Counted from the stretch's first letter, positions 16,868-25,605 are shown. The stretch is DNA of 64,000 nt from JAVBOO01 sp031550435 (GCA_031550435.1 JAVBOO010000026.1:62001-126000), one strand, 5' to 3'. The notes: generated by a model not told the origin, from the sequence alone. A program made the numbers and translations.

Positions 16868-17782
16868 CTATAAATGTGCAGCCCCAACCAGTTCGTTTAT
16901 GTCGTTTATGCCATATTTTTCGGCATAGCCGATAACACCTTCGAGTACGTGCTCCGTTGCCCTCGGGTTATGAAAATTCGCCATTCCGACCGAGACCGCT
17001 CGCGCACCCGCAAGCATGAACTCAACGGCATCGTTTCCGTCCATTATACCGCCCATGCCTATAATCGGAATTTTAACCGCTTTATAGACCTCGTATACCA
17101 TTCTTACGGCAACGGGTTTTATCGCAGGGCCGCTTAAACCGCCGACCTTGTTTCCAAGTATGGGTTTTTTCCTGACAGTATCTATTCTCATGCCCATAAC
17201 AGAATTTATCAGTGACACCGCATCTGCTCCGCCCGATTCTACGGCCTTCGCGATTTCGGCTATGCTTGTCACGTTTGGAGAAAGTTTGACGATAAGAGGC
17301 TGTTTTGCGCAGTTTTTAGCGGATCTGACGAGTTTCTCCGCACAGGTCGCTTCCGTTCCGAACGAAAGCCCTCCCGCCGATAAATTCGGGCAGGAAATAT
17401 TCAGCTCAAGCATATCAACTTCCGTGCCGCTCAGAGCCTTTATAACATTCAGGTATTCTTCTTCGGTATGTCCGCAAACGTTTACTATAATCTTTGTATC
17501 GTATTTTTTCAAAAACTGCAAATCATCTTTGATAAATGCCTCGACACCGTTGTTCTGAAGGCCGATGCTGTTTAACATCCCGCCGTAGGTCTCGGCGATT
17601 CTCGGGGTCGGATTCCCATTCCAAGGCCTATCCGAAACGCCCTTAACGGTTACGGATCCCAGCTTATTCAAATCGACAAACTCGGCATATTCCTTGCCGG
17701 AAGCGAAAGTTCCCGATGCGGTACCGACGGGGTTTTTTAGCTCGACACCCGCTATATTTACCGAAAGTTTGACATTGCTCAT
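16868..17782 (-). CDS. pyrD: Dihydroorotate dehydrogenase B, catalytic subunit
   Basis: A 304-residue FMN enzyme of the type 1B class. The start ATG at 17782 overlaps the pyrK stop (ATGA). Seen are the FMN-site segment GTASGTFASG, the NSIGLQN substrate loop, the catalytic cysteine of class 1 enzymes (Cys131 in NISCPN), KLSPN, and a C-terminal GMGGI phosphate site. With PyrK it oxidises dihydroorotate to orotate using NAD+. No other pyr genes are in view, so this is a split pyrimidine locus. No clear terminator was seen in the 180 bases between it and carD. Confidence 0.95.
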   Translation of the reverse strand: MSNVKLSVNIAGVELKNPVGTASGTFASGKEYAEFVDLNKLGSVTVKGVSDRPWNGNPTPRIAETYGGMLNSIGLQNNGVEAFIKDDLQFLKKYDTKIIVNVCGHTEEEYLNVIKALSGTEVDMLELNISCPNLSAGGLSFGTEATCAEKLVRSAKNCAKQPLIVKLSPNVTSIAEIAKAVESGGADAVSLINSVMGMRIDTVRKKPILGNKVGGLSGPAIKPVAVRMVYEVYKAVKIPIIGMGGIMDGNDAVEFMLAGARAVSVGMANFHNPRATEHVLEGVIGYAEKYGINDINELVGAAHL

Positions 17783-18570
17783 TCCCAAACCACTTCCTTC
17801 GCGTTAAAAACCGGGCCGTCTTTGCATACCTTTTTGTAATAATTTTCGCCCGTGCCGCTTCTGGGTTTTACGAGCAGGGCGCAGCCCACGCACACGCCTA
17901 ACCCGCAGCCCATTCGCTCTTCCATCGATACAAAGCATGGAATGTTCTTCTCTTCGCAAAACATCCATAAAAACTTCAACATAACCTTCGGCCCGCACGC
18001 ATAAACTATATCCGTTTCGTAGCCGCTTTCCTTCATGAATCCGACGACATTGCCTTTAAAACCTACGCTTCCGTCGTCCGTTGTTATAAAAAGATTCAAG
18101 CCTATCTTTTCGAAGTCGCCGGTCAGAATCGTATCCGAGGAGCGAAATCCGAGTATAACGTCTATAACGGCATCGGGGTTTTTCTGACGCACCGACTTTG
18201 CCAGCTCGAGCATCGGAGGTATACCGACACCGCCGCCGACAAGCGTTATTTTCTTTTTGTTCGTTGTAACGTTATAGCCGTTGCCTATGGGTGCGATAAG
18301 CCGCAAAGTCTCTCCGGAAAGCATACGCGAAAAACAAGAGGTTCCGTCCCCGACAACCTGGTATACGAACCTCACTGTCTTGTTTTGCCTGTCAAACTCG
18401 CAAAAACTTATGGGCCTGGGAAGAAGATTTTTCTCGTTCGGAGTAAATATATTCGCGATCTGCCCGGCTTTAAAGTCCGACATATCCTCATCAAAACTGA
18501 CCGTCATATCGAAAATATTCGCGGCAATTTTATCATTATTCAGAATTCTGCATACGGTATGTTTGCGCAT
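17779..18570 (-). CDS. pyrK: Dihydroorotate dehydrogenase B, electron transfer subunit
   Basis: A 263-residue subunit with ATG 18570 after GTGAGGA. FAD domain with RPIS (52-55), an NAD domain with GGGVGIPPM (112-120), and a C-terminal 2Fe-2S cluster held by Cys222, Cys227, Cys230 and Cys249. It moves electrons from the FMN of PyrD to NAD+. Translationally coupled with pyrD by a 4-base overlap. A leader of about 270 bases with several possible stems precedes it. Confidence 0.95.
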   Translation of the reverse strand: MRKHTVCRILNNDKIAANIFDMTVSFDEDMSDFKAGQIANIFTPNEKNLLPRPISFCEFDRQNKTVRFVYQVVGDGTSCFSRMLSGETLRLIAPIGNGYNVTTNKKKITLVGGGVGIPPMLELAKSVRQKNPDAVIDVILGFRSSDTILTGDFEKIGLNLFITTDDGSVGFKGNVVGFMKESGYETDIVYACGPKVMLKFLWMFCEEKNIPCFVSMEERMGCGLGVCVGCALLVKPRSGTGENYYKKVCKDGPVFNAKEVVWE

Positions 18571-18593
18571 ATAATATCCTCACCCGCTCAAAC

Positions 18594-18771
18594 TCGCCCG
18601 CGTGATTACAAAAATCGGGCGATATCCCTCTGTAAACTCCGATTAAACCGGGAATTTCAAAATAAAGCCGGCAAACTGCAGATACAAATGAGCAAAGTAT
18701 TGAAAACGCAAGGTTTCATCACGCCAAGCATATGGTTCGGCGTTGCGCTTTTTACTAAAACCCGTTTAATC
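18594..18771 (-). promoter_or_regulatory. Structured leader of pyrKD (possible attenuator)
   Basis: Within the untranslated leader, CGCCCG and CGGGCG (18594-18624) pair just before the ribosome site. GATTAAACCGGG (18640-18651) can also pair with CCCGTTTAATC (18761-18771) over about 110 bases. I saw no PyrR consensus site and no T-run terminator. Regulation by RNA structure is therefore only inferred. Confidence 0.35.
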
Positions 18772-18843
18772 AGGCGCATGCCCGGCACGAACCCCCGCAG
18801 AGATCCGGCAAAGCCGTTGAGCGTTATTATTAGTTTTATGACA

Positions 18844-18871
18844 ATTGTATTACAATGTTATTCTACCACAA
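18844..18871 (-). promoter_or_regulatory. Possible pyrKD promoter
   Basis: On the minus strand TTGTGG (18871-18866), 16 bases, then TACAAT (18849-18844). It would give a leader of about 270 bases before pyrK. Confidence 0.45.
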
Positions 18872-19029
18872 TTTTCTGCGTTGTAAACGCCCAAACATCA
18901 TGTTTGTTAAAATAATAGTTTTTTTGCATAAAAAAACGGTTTTGGCAAACCGTCGGCAAGCAAACCGGGCAAAGATTTATTTCATATATTATTAAGGCAA
19001 AAGTTAAACCATTCGCAAGCTTGTCGCCT

Positions 19030-19085
19030 CAATCTCCCCTGTATAACGGGGTGATCAAACCGCATGGTTTAACCGGGGGAGATCA
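19030..19085. other. Conserved-looking alternative stem-loop in a long intergenic region
   Basis: CTCCCC at 19034 can pair either with GGGG at 19048-19051 or with GGGGGAG at 19075-19081, and AAACCGCATGGTTT forms a third stem inside. The two pairings exclude each other. It lies in the 731-base gene-free stretch 18571-19301. Besides this, that stretch holds the pyr promoter and leader, a family B fragment and a weak terminator. Confidence 0.35.
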
Positions 19086-19118
19086 TTAATGCGCAACAAT
19101 GCCGCATAAAATAATTCT

Positions 19119-19161
19119 TGGTAAACACTGATTAATTGACTTTGAACAGTTATACAGCTGA
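19119..19161 (-). repeat. Family B element fragment (right end)
   Basis: GGTAAACACTGATTAATTG followed by CTTTGAAC and AGCTGATTT matches, with substitutions, the last about 43 bases of the family B elements read on the opposite strand. The other half is missing. Confidence 0.6.
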
Positions 19162-19230
19162 TTTGTTACGGTTTAAATCAAAGATTCAGTCGGGCGTAAC
19201 GGCAAAGCTTTAAAACCGCAGTTTCGTATA

Positions 19231-19251
19231 AAAATCACGCCGAAAACGGCG
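19231..19251 (-). terminator. Weak terminator of the small zinc-ribbon gene
   Basis: On the minus strand CGCCG TTTT CGGCG is followed by TGATTTTTATA, about 50 bases after the stop of the gene at 19302. The stem is only five base pairs. Confidence 0.45.
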
Positions 19252-19301
19252 AAAACACGGTTTTGAGAATACGCCCGCAAAACCGTATTTAAGCCGAACG
19301 A

Positions 19302-19547
19302 TCAATTCTTGTCCGCCTCACCGACAGGTATACTGAATCCGGCGATAAAGCTGTCGTAGCAGTCTTGGCATATGTCAAACGAGTGGGTAACTCCGTCCCT
19401 TTTGGACTTATATCCCCACAACTTTTCAACGGAAAGGCATTCCTCAAAATAGCCGAAGCTGTCTTTTTCTATATTCTTGCCGCATTTATTGCAGACTATT
19501 TCCGTGACTTCCGAGACTTCGGTCAGTTTGCTCTGAGTAATACGCAC
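19302..19547 (-). CDS. Small zinc-ribbon protein
   Basis: An 81-residue protein starting at GTG 19547 with AGGTGA five bases upstream. Two CxxC pairs, CNKCG at 19-23 and CQDCYDSF near 60-67, suggest one structural zinc site. The sequence between holds aromatic and charged residues. Small proteins of this make-up occur widely in Clostridia without assigned function. It has no signal peptide and stands alone, with the divergent giant exported protein 583 bases away. Confidence 0.72.
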   Translation of the reverse strand: MRITQSKLTEVSEVTEIVCNKCGKNIEKDSFGYFEECLSVEKLWGYKSKRDGVTHSFDICQDCYDSFIAGFSIPVGEADKN

Positions 19548-19858
19548 TTAATTCACCTGCTTTTCTCCGGGAAAAACCGAACGCTTTCTTAAAACGATAA
19601 GTAAGTCTTCGTTTAAAAAACATATCGAGATTATCCTAATATATTATATCTCAACATACATAGTCTGTACACAGGGAAAATGCGCCTGTGAAACAGTGCA
19701 CTAACCGGAAGTTTTTATCAACCGTTCCATTGTCAGGAAATATTCTTTTAACTCCAAAACGTTGTAGACATAACCGCGTGTTTCCAATGCTTCCGGCTGT
19801 TGACGATTTATATTGTATATTCTGATTATTCCATCCGTTTTCCACGTTATGCAAGTTA

Positions 19859-19913
19859 ATACGACATAATTCATATATATAAAATTGTAAAATTTTGATG
19901 TTTTATGTCGTAT
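19859..19913. promoter_or_regulatory. Perfect 11-bp inverted repeat, possible operator or hairpin
   Basis: ATACGACATAA (19859-19869) and TTATGTCGTAT (19903-19913) are perfect inverted arms around a 33-base AT-rich loop, which itself contains AAAATTGTAAAATTTT. It is about 120 bases upstream of the promoter of the giant exported protein. The remaining sequence 19548-20032 shows no coding region. Confidence 0.5.
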
Positions 19914-20032
19914 CGCATGTAGAAATCCCTAAAATACGGCAAATATCCACAGATTACGATAATTAACGCAGAATTGTTTAAAATTTATCTCAAATTATTT
20001 TTTTCAAAACTGAATTTGTCTTCATTTTTGTA

Positions 20033-20061
20033 TTGCCATTTTTATCCATATATGGTATATT
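20033..20061 (+). promoter_or_regulatory. Promoter of the giant exported protein
   Basis: TTGCCA (20033-20038), 17 bases, TATATT (20056-20061). The start codon follows about 70 bases later after AGGAGG. Confidence 0.7.
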
Positions 20062-20130
20062 GTTATAACAACATACGGGCACACTCGCTAAGGTGAGTCC
20101 GGAAAAAATAATGTATTAGGAGGAAAGGGA

Positions 20131-23100
20131 ATGACGAAAAACAGCTTTAAAAACGTTGTTTCGCTGATTTTAACGCTTGTTATGGTGTTCGGCCTCATAC
20201 CGAGCTCGATAAGCGCAAAATCCGCAGAGTTGCCGACCGGCTTGACAAGCGGGGTAACCCAAACGCAGGAATCGGCAGAAAAAGAAAAAAACGTACCTGC
20301 AATTTCCACAGAAATCAACATTAACCAAACTCGCAGATTTTCAGAAGCGCTAGGTTCTGAAGTCAATGAAGGAATCACGGCCGCTCCGTTTGGCAGAGTT
20401 GGCGCAAACGCTGTTCAACCGTCGATAAACGGCGTTTTCGGCGATGAACTCGGAAGATATGATATGCCCGCCGGCGCTCCGGCTGTATGCTCAGACGGAG
20501 AATATATCTACATAGGATACTGGGCAGGCGCTCAGTTTTTCGAGAAATACGAGATGGACGGAACGTTTATCGAAGAGTTTTCCATACCCGGCGTTACCGG
20601 CATAAGGTCAATAACCTATGACGGCGAGTACTTCTACATCGGCTCGGCAAACACAACTATCAGCATATGCGATTTTGAAGCAAAGACCCGCGTAGGAACA
20701 ATCACTTCTCCTGTTAACGCGAGAGGACTTAGCTATGCTCCCGATACCGAAACCCTGTGGGTATGCGACTGGGGCACGAATATCGTTGAAATCAACTTGG
20801 ACGGAACACGTACCGGCAATGAAGTAACTACCGCTAATTTCTCAAGCAAATACGGTATAGCTTATGACTGCTACACCGACCCCTATGACCCGATAATTTG
20901 GGTGTTCGCTCAGGACTACGAAGAGCAGCCCATTGTCGGACATTACGTGTCCGATTCTACGGAAACCTATGATTGGATCGACATAACCTCTTTGACCGGT
21001 GTAGCAGCAAACCTTGCGGGCGGGCTGAACATTTACGTCGGCGAGGGAACGGCTCACCTGTTGGCTATGGTTCAGGTCGATACCTACAACACGCTGTTCG
21101 ACTTCTTCCTGACGGACGGAATCGTGCCTCCGGAAACAGTGGAACTAACCGCGGCAGACGTTAGTATAGCTGCTCCCGTACTTAACGTTGCGGCTCAAAC
21201 CGCTGTAAGCGGAACGGGATACAGAGGAACCATTGTTTGGTCTCCCGCTGTTGTAAATCGTTTTGCCGGAAATACCGTTTACACGGCAAACGTTACCCTA
21301 AACCCGAAACTTTATTTCACTTTCGCCTCTGACATGGATGTAACCGTTCCGGGTCAGACTGTCGAAGACCTTGTTGTTACGGAAACGGAAGCAACATTCA
21401 CCGTAACATTCCCCGAAACTGCTCCCGCTCCCGTTTATGAGGGCGAAGCTACGATAGTTCTTCAGGTAGATAACATGTCCGGCGACGGCTCAGGCGCGGC
21501 CATGCTGTTCGACCCGTACTATGAGCTTACCGAAATACTGGACGGCGGCGGAACGGTAGACCTCGCCGATTATACCTATGACCTTCCCGAAGGCGCAATC
21601 GATGACCCGCTCGGAGTGTTTGTCTTAAACGGAACCGCTCAGAGAGTCGTTCCCGCGGGCATGTACGACTGGCTTATATTCAACGCTCACTGGTTCTGGG
21701 GATTATCGGTAGTCGACACGGGCGACAACGTTGAATTCCTTGGCGGCAAGACATATTTTGTCGATGTTACCCCAGGAGTTGTAACCGTTACGGAGCTTGA
21801 TTATCAGATTACCTCTTTAACAGCAACCCCCAACGAATTTACCCCGGCAGGCGGAACCTCTGAAATTGATGTTACCGGTGCGGGATTAAACGATAACATT
21901 TTGATCGGCGCGTTCCTTAACAACGAACTTGTTGCCGACAGCTGGGCAACGGTTTACACTACGGGAACGGCAACACAGCAGTCGGCCGAAATGGTATTCC
22001 CCGAAAACACAGCTCAGTTCGACGCGAAATACACGATTAAAGCAAGCGCCGACGGCGGAAACGTATGGTATCCCTTAAGCGCAAGAGTAATCGTCAAGGG
22101 TAACTTTAACCCCGAAGACGGCGCTAAGATAACCCTGACAATCGGCGACCCTTGGGGCGACGGCTCAGGCTACCAGATGCTTATGGATCCCACCGCTACC
22201 GCTAACGGCTCGAGCTTATACGCGGCATATCAGTTCTTCATACCCGAGGACTGCAACATCAATACAAACTCAGTTGTCTGGAACTCAAGCGAAATCGCTT
22301 ATGTTCCGGGCGGAGTATACGACCTGTTCGTTGCAAACCGCGACGGAGGATCATTCTACTCAGCTAAGATATTCGACAATTATACATTCGAGGCAGGCCA
22401 CGAATACGAGTTTATCGTTACGCACTATTCGACGATAACCGTTAAGATTGACGGAGTTATGCCTGTCAACGCGGTTACCGTTCCTATCGCTAAACCGGCA
22501 GGCGGAGCGGCTCCTCAGGACATAATCGCCGAGACCGAAGCTTATACCGGCACAATCGAATGGACGCCCGATGTAGAAGTATTCGATTACGAAACGGTAT
22601 ACGCGGCTGACGTAAGCCTTACGGCAAAAGAAGGCTTTAAGTTCTTTAGCCCCGTAGCGGTTACAGTTCCCGGCGCTGCAGCAATAACCGATATCGTTGT
22701 AACGGATACGACGATCGACTTCAAGGTAACATTCCCCGCAACAGGCCCCAACCTCGGAAGCGGCTACGCGAGAATAGTACTCAACGTAGGCGACCCGTTC
22801 GGTTCCGGTGTCGGCGTTGCTCTCCTTCTGGATAAGGACGCAACAATCTGCGCGGCTCCCGATAACGTAGCGTTTGTCGATATAGAGTACTTTATACCCG
22901 AAGATTTCATGAGTTCACCGGCTACGATATACGTAGTAAACGGCGCTCAGGAAATATTTGTACCCGCAGGCATATTTGACTGGTGCATCGGAACATTCCA
23001 GCCCGGCTACAGCGGACTTATCAGCGCTTTGGGCGATGACTATGTATTCGCTTCCGGTCACACTTATATACTTAACGTAACCGCTGGAACACCTACATCC

Positions 23101-23985
23101 GGAAATCCGTTCGTCTGTGACGTTGAAACCGATGATTACCTCCAGGATGTACAGAATGCTTACGCTGTGCCTAACGAAATCGACGCGGCAGGCGGAGAAA
23201 CAGAATTCACCGTCACATTCGAAGGCGAATACTTGATGGACAGCATGGCATACCTGATTGACGTAGACGGAAACATAGTGGCGGAAGTAAACACAACCGG
23301 CAGCGCAACATCTCAGGTCGGCGTTGTAACCTGTACTATGCCCGCAAACACGACGAAGTACGATATTGAATACTGTTTTGTTTACGATCGCGACACATTC
23401 AAGAACTTTGACGAAGTATACGCTCCTGTTACTGTTCACTGCGTAACGCTTGCCGGCTTCTCCGGAGACAACGGAACCGCAGGGGCAGAGTTCATTTACG
23501 GCGACATACCCGAAGGAATGGAATTCGATCTTCTGTATTCGATTAACGAGGGACCTTTTGCTCCTCTCGCTCATGAAGCGGTTGTAGAAGGAAGTGCTGT
23601 TGACTTTACATTTGAACCGTTCGGCAGAACAACTTACGACCAAGACATTGTAATTAAGCTTGTACACGGCGAAGTTGAAAAAGAATATTCGTTCTTCCTT
23701 CCGAAATGGATTGAAGTTACGGAAATCAAACTCAACAAAGTAGGTATGGTTAACCTTAAACGCGGCGCAACTGTTCAGCTCACAGTCAACTCGGTTCCCG
23801 AAGGCGATCTTGCGGACGCTCCGAACCAAATAGTTTGGATTTCGTCGAACCCGGCTGTTGCAACTGTTGACCAGAACGGACTCGTTAAGGGTCTTAAGGC
23901 AGGTACGGTTACAATCACCGTTAAGGTTACAACACCTTACGACACGGTTCTTACACAGTTTATCGCAGTAAAAGTAACAAACTAG
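20131..23985 (+). CDS. Giant exported repeat protein with propeller, DUF2436-like and Big2-like domains
   Basis: A 1284-residue exported protein. AGGAGG precedes ATG 20131; the signal peptide covers about 1-31 with an SISAKSAE end. Residues 110-345 look like a beta-propeller (repeated YDGEYFYIGS-type strands). Three copies of a module follow, with hallmarks DNMSGDGSGAAMLFD, IGDPWGDGSGYQMLMD and VGDPFGSGVGVALLLD (about 450, 670 and 885). These resemble DUF2436, known from gingipain-type surface proteins. They alternate with a repeat containing Y(R/T)GTI(V/E)W(S/T)P and ending in VTFP. The last about 80 residues are a Big2-type Ig fold (WISSNPAVATVDQNGLVKGL). No LPXTG or SLH motif is seen, so it is probably released or held by protein contacts. 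Confidence 0.85.
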   Translation: MTKNSFKNVVSLILTLVMVFGLIPSSISAKSAELPTGLTSGVTQTQESAEKEKNVPAISTEININQTRRFSEALGSEVNEGITAAPFGRVGANAVQPSINGVFGDELGRYDMPAGAPAVCSDGEYIYIGYWAGAQFFEKYEMDGTFIEEFSIPGVTGIRSITYDGEYFYIGSANTTISICDFEAKTRVGTITSPVNARGLSYAPDTETLWVCDWGTNIVEINLDGTRTGNEVTTANFSSKYGIAYDCYTDPYDPIIWVFAQDYEEQPIVGHYVSDSTETYDWIDITSLTGVAANLAGGLNIYVGEGTAHLLAMVQVDTYNTLFDFFLTDGIVPPETVELTAADVSIAAPVLNVAAQTAVSGTGYRGTIVWSPAVVNRFAGNTVYTANVTLNPKLYFTFASDMDVTVPGQTVEDLVVTETEATFTVTFPETAPAPVYEGEATIVLQVDNMSGDGSGAAMLFDPYYELTEILDGGGTVDLADYTYDLPEGAIDDPLGVFVLNGTAQRVVPAGMYDWLIFNAHWFWGLSVVDTGDNVEFLGGKTYFVDVTPGVVTVTELDYQITSLTATPNEFTPAGGTSEIDVTGAGLNDNILIGAFLNNELVADSWATVYTTGTATQQSAEMVFPENTAQFDAKYTIKASADGGNVWYPLSARVIVKGNFNPEDGAKITLTIGDPWGDGSGYQMLMDPTATANGSSLYAAYQFFIPEDCNINTNSVVWNSSEIAYVPGGVYDLFVANRDGGSFYSAKIFDNYTFEAGHEYEFIVTHYSTITVKIDGVMPVNAVTVPIAKPAGGAAPQDIIAETEAYTGTIEWTPDVEVFDYETVYAADVSLTAKEGFKFFSPVAVTVPGAAAITDIVVTDTTIDFKVTFPATGPNLGSGYARIVLNVGDPFGSGVGVALLLDKDATICAAPDNVAFVDIEYFIPEDFMSSPATIYVVNGAQEIFVPAGIFDWCIGTFQPGYSGLISALGDDYVFASGHTYILNVTAGTPTSGNPFVCDVETDDYLQDVQNAYAVPNEIDAAGGETEFTVTFEGEYLMDSMAYLIDVDGNIVAEVNTTGSATSQVGVVTCTMPANTTKYDIEYCFVYDRDTFKNFDEVYAPVTVHCVTLAGFSGDNGTAGAEFIYGDIPEGMEFDLLYSINEGPFAPLAHEAVVEGSAVDFTFEPFGRTTYDQDIVIKLVHGEVEKEYSFFLPKWIEVTEIKLNKVGMVNLKRGATVQLTVNSVPEGDLADAPNQIVWISSNPAVATVDQNGLVKGLKAGTVTITVKVTTPYDTVLTQFIAVKVTN

Positions 23986-24028
23986 GCTGCGTTTGAAATC
24001 TATACAGAAGTAAGTTAGGCTAGCGCTC

Positions 24029-24063
24029 AACCGCCCGCTCCTCACGGAGCGGGCGGTTTTTTT
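24029..24063 (+). terminator. Terminator of the giant exported protein gene
   Basis: AACCGCCCGCTCC and GGAGCGGGCGGTT form a 13-bp stem with a 4-base loop, followed by a run of T. One of the strongest terminators in the window. Confidence 0.95.
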
Positions 24064-24217
24064 CACTTCGAAAAGTTCGGGTTTTACACCACTAATTAGT
24101 GAAAGTTTTCCAATTTTTATGCAGCGGGAAAGGCAGAATACTCGTTTTGCGCCGTTCTTGAGCAATCCCTTCGCCGCCGTCATGCGTGAAATTTTATTCA
24201 CCTCGGATAAATAAAAC

Positions 24218-24246
24218 TAGACAAAAACTCCCGAATGTTGTATAAT
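24218..24246 (+). promoter_or_regulatory. Promoter of the XRE-ImmA operon
   Basis: TAGACA (24218-24223), 17 bases, perfect TATAAT (24241-24246). The leader of about 90 bases contains the repeats listed next. Confidence 0.75.
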
Positions 24247-24267
24247 TAAGAAGAATATCATAGGATA

Positions 24268-24344
24268 TCTATTGTCCAATTATACATATAAAAATTATTT
24301 AACCGGACAATTAGCATATAAATATTATTTAGGGAGTGCTAATT
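24268..24344 (+). promoter_or_regulatory. Tandem and inverted repeats in the XRE-ImmA leader (possible operator)
   Basis: Two imperfect direct repeats of the form (G)TCCAATTA/GACAATTA, ATATAAA and TTATTTA lie at about 24274-24305 and 24306-24332. In addition ATTAGCA (near 24310) and TGCTAAT (near 24338) are an inverted pair that encloses the AGGGAG ribosome site, so folding could hide it. Autoregulation by the XRE protein is the simplest reading. Confidence 0.45.
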
Positions 24345-24722
24345 ATGGAACAAAAGAAGCTGCCCGCGCTTTTCGGCGCACGGCTTAAACAACTGCGCGA
24401 AATTAAGAATATAACGCAGACCGAACTGGCGGCAAAACTGGAGGTGACACAACAAACTGTAGCAAGCTGGGAATGCGGCAGAACGGAGCCGAGTATTACC
24501 GCAATAATTTCGCTTTCGGAAATTTTAGACACCAGTATACAATCAATGTTTGACATCGTTGAAAACCCCGGTAACGACAGGGACAACCCCGAATTTATTA
24601 TTATACAGAGGAATGCGGGTAAGATGTCGGATGTTCAGTTCAAAAAGATGTATAACCTGCTGAAAATCTCGTTTGAAGACTTTGATTGGGAAACAAAGGC
24701 TCAGCGCAAAGGGAAAAAGTAG
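24345..24722 (+). CDS. XRE-family transcriptional regulator
   Basis: A 125-residue regulator; ATG 24345 has AGGGAG eight bases upstream. The N-terminal HTH_3 domain (about 9-65) shows the usual pattern LKQLREIKNITQTELAAKL...QQTVASWECGRTEPS. The C-terminal 55 residues are charged and may form a dimer or contact the protease. The ImmA/IrrE-like protease gene begins one base after its stop codon. This pairing is the same as ImmR-ImmA and DdrO-IrrE systems, where the protease cleaves the repressor after a signal. No phage or integrative-element genes are near, so it is probably a chromosomal stress switch (inference). Confidence 0.88.
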   Translation: MEQKKLPALFGARLKQLREIKNITQTELAAKLEVTQQTVASWECGRTEPSITAIISLSEILDTSIQSMFDIVENPGNDRDNPEFIIIQRNAGKMSDVQFKKMYNLLKISFEDFDWETKAQRKGKK

Positions 24723-24723
24723 C

Positions 24724-25605
24724 ATGGGATATACCTTTGCGGACTATGCAAAAGCAGCGGAAACAGCAATAAATGTCTTAAGAAACTCGGAATGCCGTAA
24801 AATCCCCGTGGATTTAAACGCAAGCGGGATAATCGGCAGCAATCTGCGTATAAGCACTTACTCGGAAACAGCAAAGCTATGGGGTTGTTCAACGGAGGAT
24901 GTAGCCTCCGTTCTGGGAAGTCTGATGGGCGCTTCTGTCAAGAATCAAAACAATTTTATCATTTATTTAAACTATAATTTGAGCGACGGGGCAATCAGAT
25001 TTACATGCGCACATGAACTCGGGCACTATTATATGGAACACTTCGAGGACTCATTTGAAGCCGACAAAAGCGCAGACTACACAAGAAAAGAACGCGAAGC
25101 CAATTGCTTTGCACGAAACCTGCTAATGCCTGTAAACCTTGTAAAGCAAGTATGCAAAGATTTCGAAGTAAGCGAAGAAAATATTTTGCGGGTATCGCTG
25201 CTGTTTGGGGTCTCAAAAGCCGCCGCAAAGGCAAGATTGGATTTTGCGGCTGCCGACTCGAAATGTCTTGAAAAATCCGACTTAAGTTTCTTGTCTGAGT
25301 TCGGGTTTTCTTCGGACATATTGTGTCCGGAATGCCAAAAGCCCGCGAGTTACTCCTCTTTTTGCGAAAACTGTTCTTCAGAAATAACATCGGGAGTAAT
25401 CGTTGTGCCCGGTGAAAAAGCATATGAAACTCATAACTGCATTATGTGCGGAGAACGGCTGGGAGGGGAAGCGTTTTGTTCGTTTTGCGGCTTCCCCTCA
25501 GCCAATGTTTGCACAAATCCCGCCTGCGCCGAGATAACCGACGTTGGAGCGGTTTTTTGCCGAAAATGCGGAAATGTGACTGTAAGAGGAATGTACGTCA
25601 TATAA
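24724..25605 (+). CDS. ImmA/IrrE-family metallopeptidase with three zinc ribbons
   Basis: A 293-residue protein; ATG 24724 begins one base after the XRE stop. The protease core has the zinc motif HELGH (His97, Glu98, His101) and the third-ligand helix EREANCFARNLLMP (Glu125). After about residue 195 there are three four-cysteine ribbons: Cys201/204/214/217, Cys239/242/252/255 and Cys263/268/279/282. Classic ImmA proteins stop soon after the helical domain, so this tail of about 95 residues is a notable addition. It could sense metal or redox state or bind nucleic acid or protein (inference). Expected target: the XRE repressor next to it. Confidence 0.87.
   Translation: MGYTFADYAKAAETAINVLRNSECRKIPVDLNASGIIGSNLRISTYSETAKLWGCSTEDVASVLGSLMGASVKNQNNFIIYLNYNLSDGAIRFTCAHELGHYYMEHFEDSFEADKSADYTRKEREANCFARNLLMPVNLVKQVCKDFEVSEENILRVSLLFGVSKAAAKARLDFAAADSKCLEKSDLSFLSEFGFSSDILCPECQKPASYSSFCENCSSEITSGVIVVPGEKAYETHNCIMCGERLGGEAFCSFCGFPSANVCTNPACAEITDVGAVFCRKCGNVTVRGMYVI

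Noticed and set aside
18385..18915. 176-residue plus-strand open frame over the pyrK start and leader
   Set aside because: It overlaps pyrK and its promoter in antisense, with biased composition and no ribosome site.
22915..24201. 428-residue minus-strand open frame opposite the giant exported protein
   Set aside because: No ribosome site or recognisable domain, cysteine/arginine-rich composition typical of an antisense shadow; it also crosses the strong terminator at 24029-24063.
24345..25605. XRE plus ImmA as part of a prophage or integrative element
   Set aside because: No integrase, structural, mobilisation or replication genes on either side; flanking genes are chromosomal and base composition is similar.
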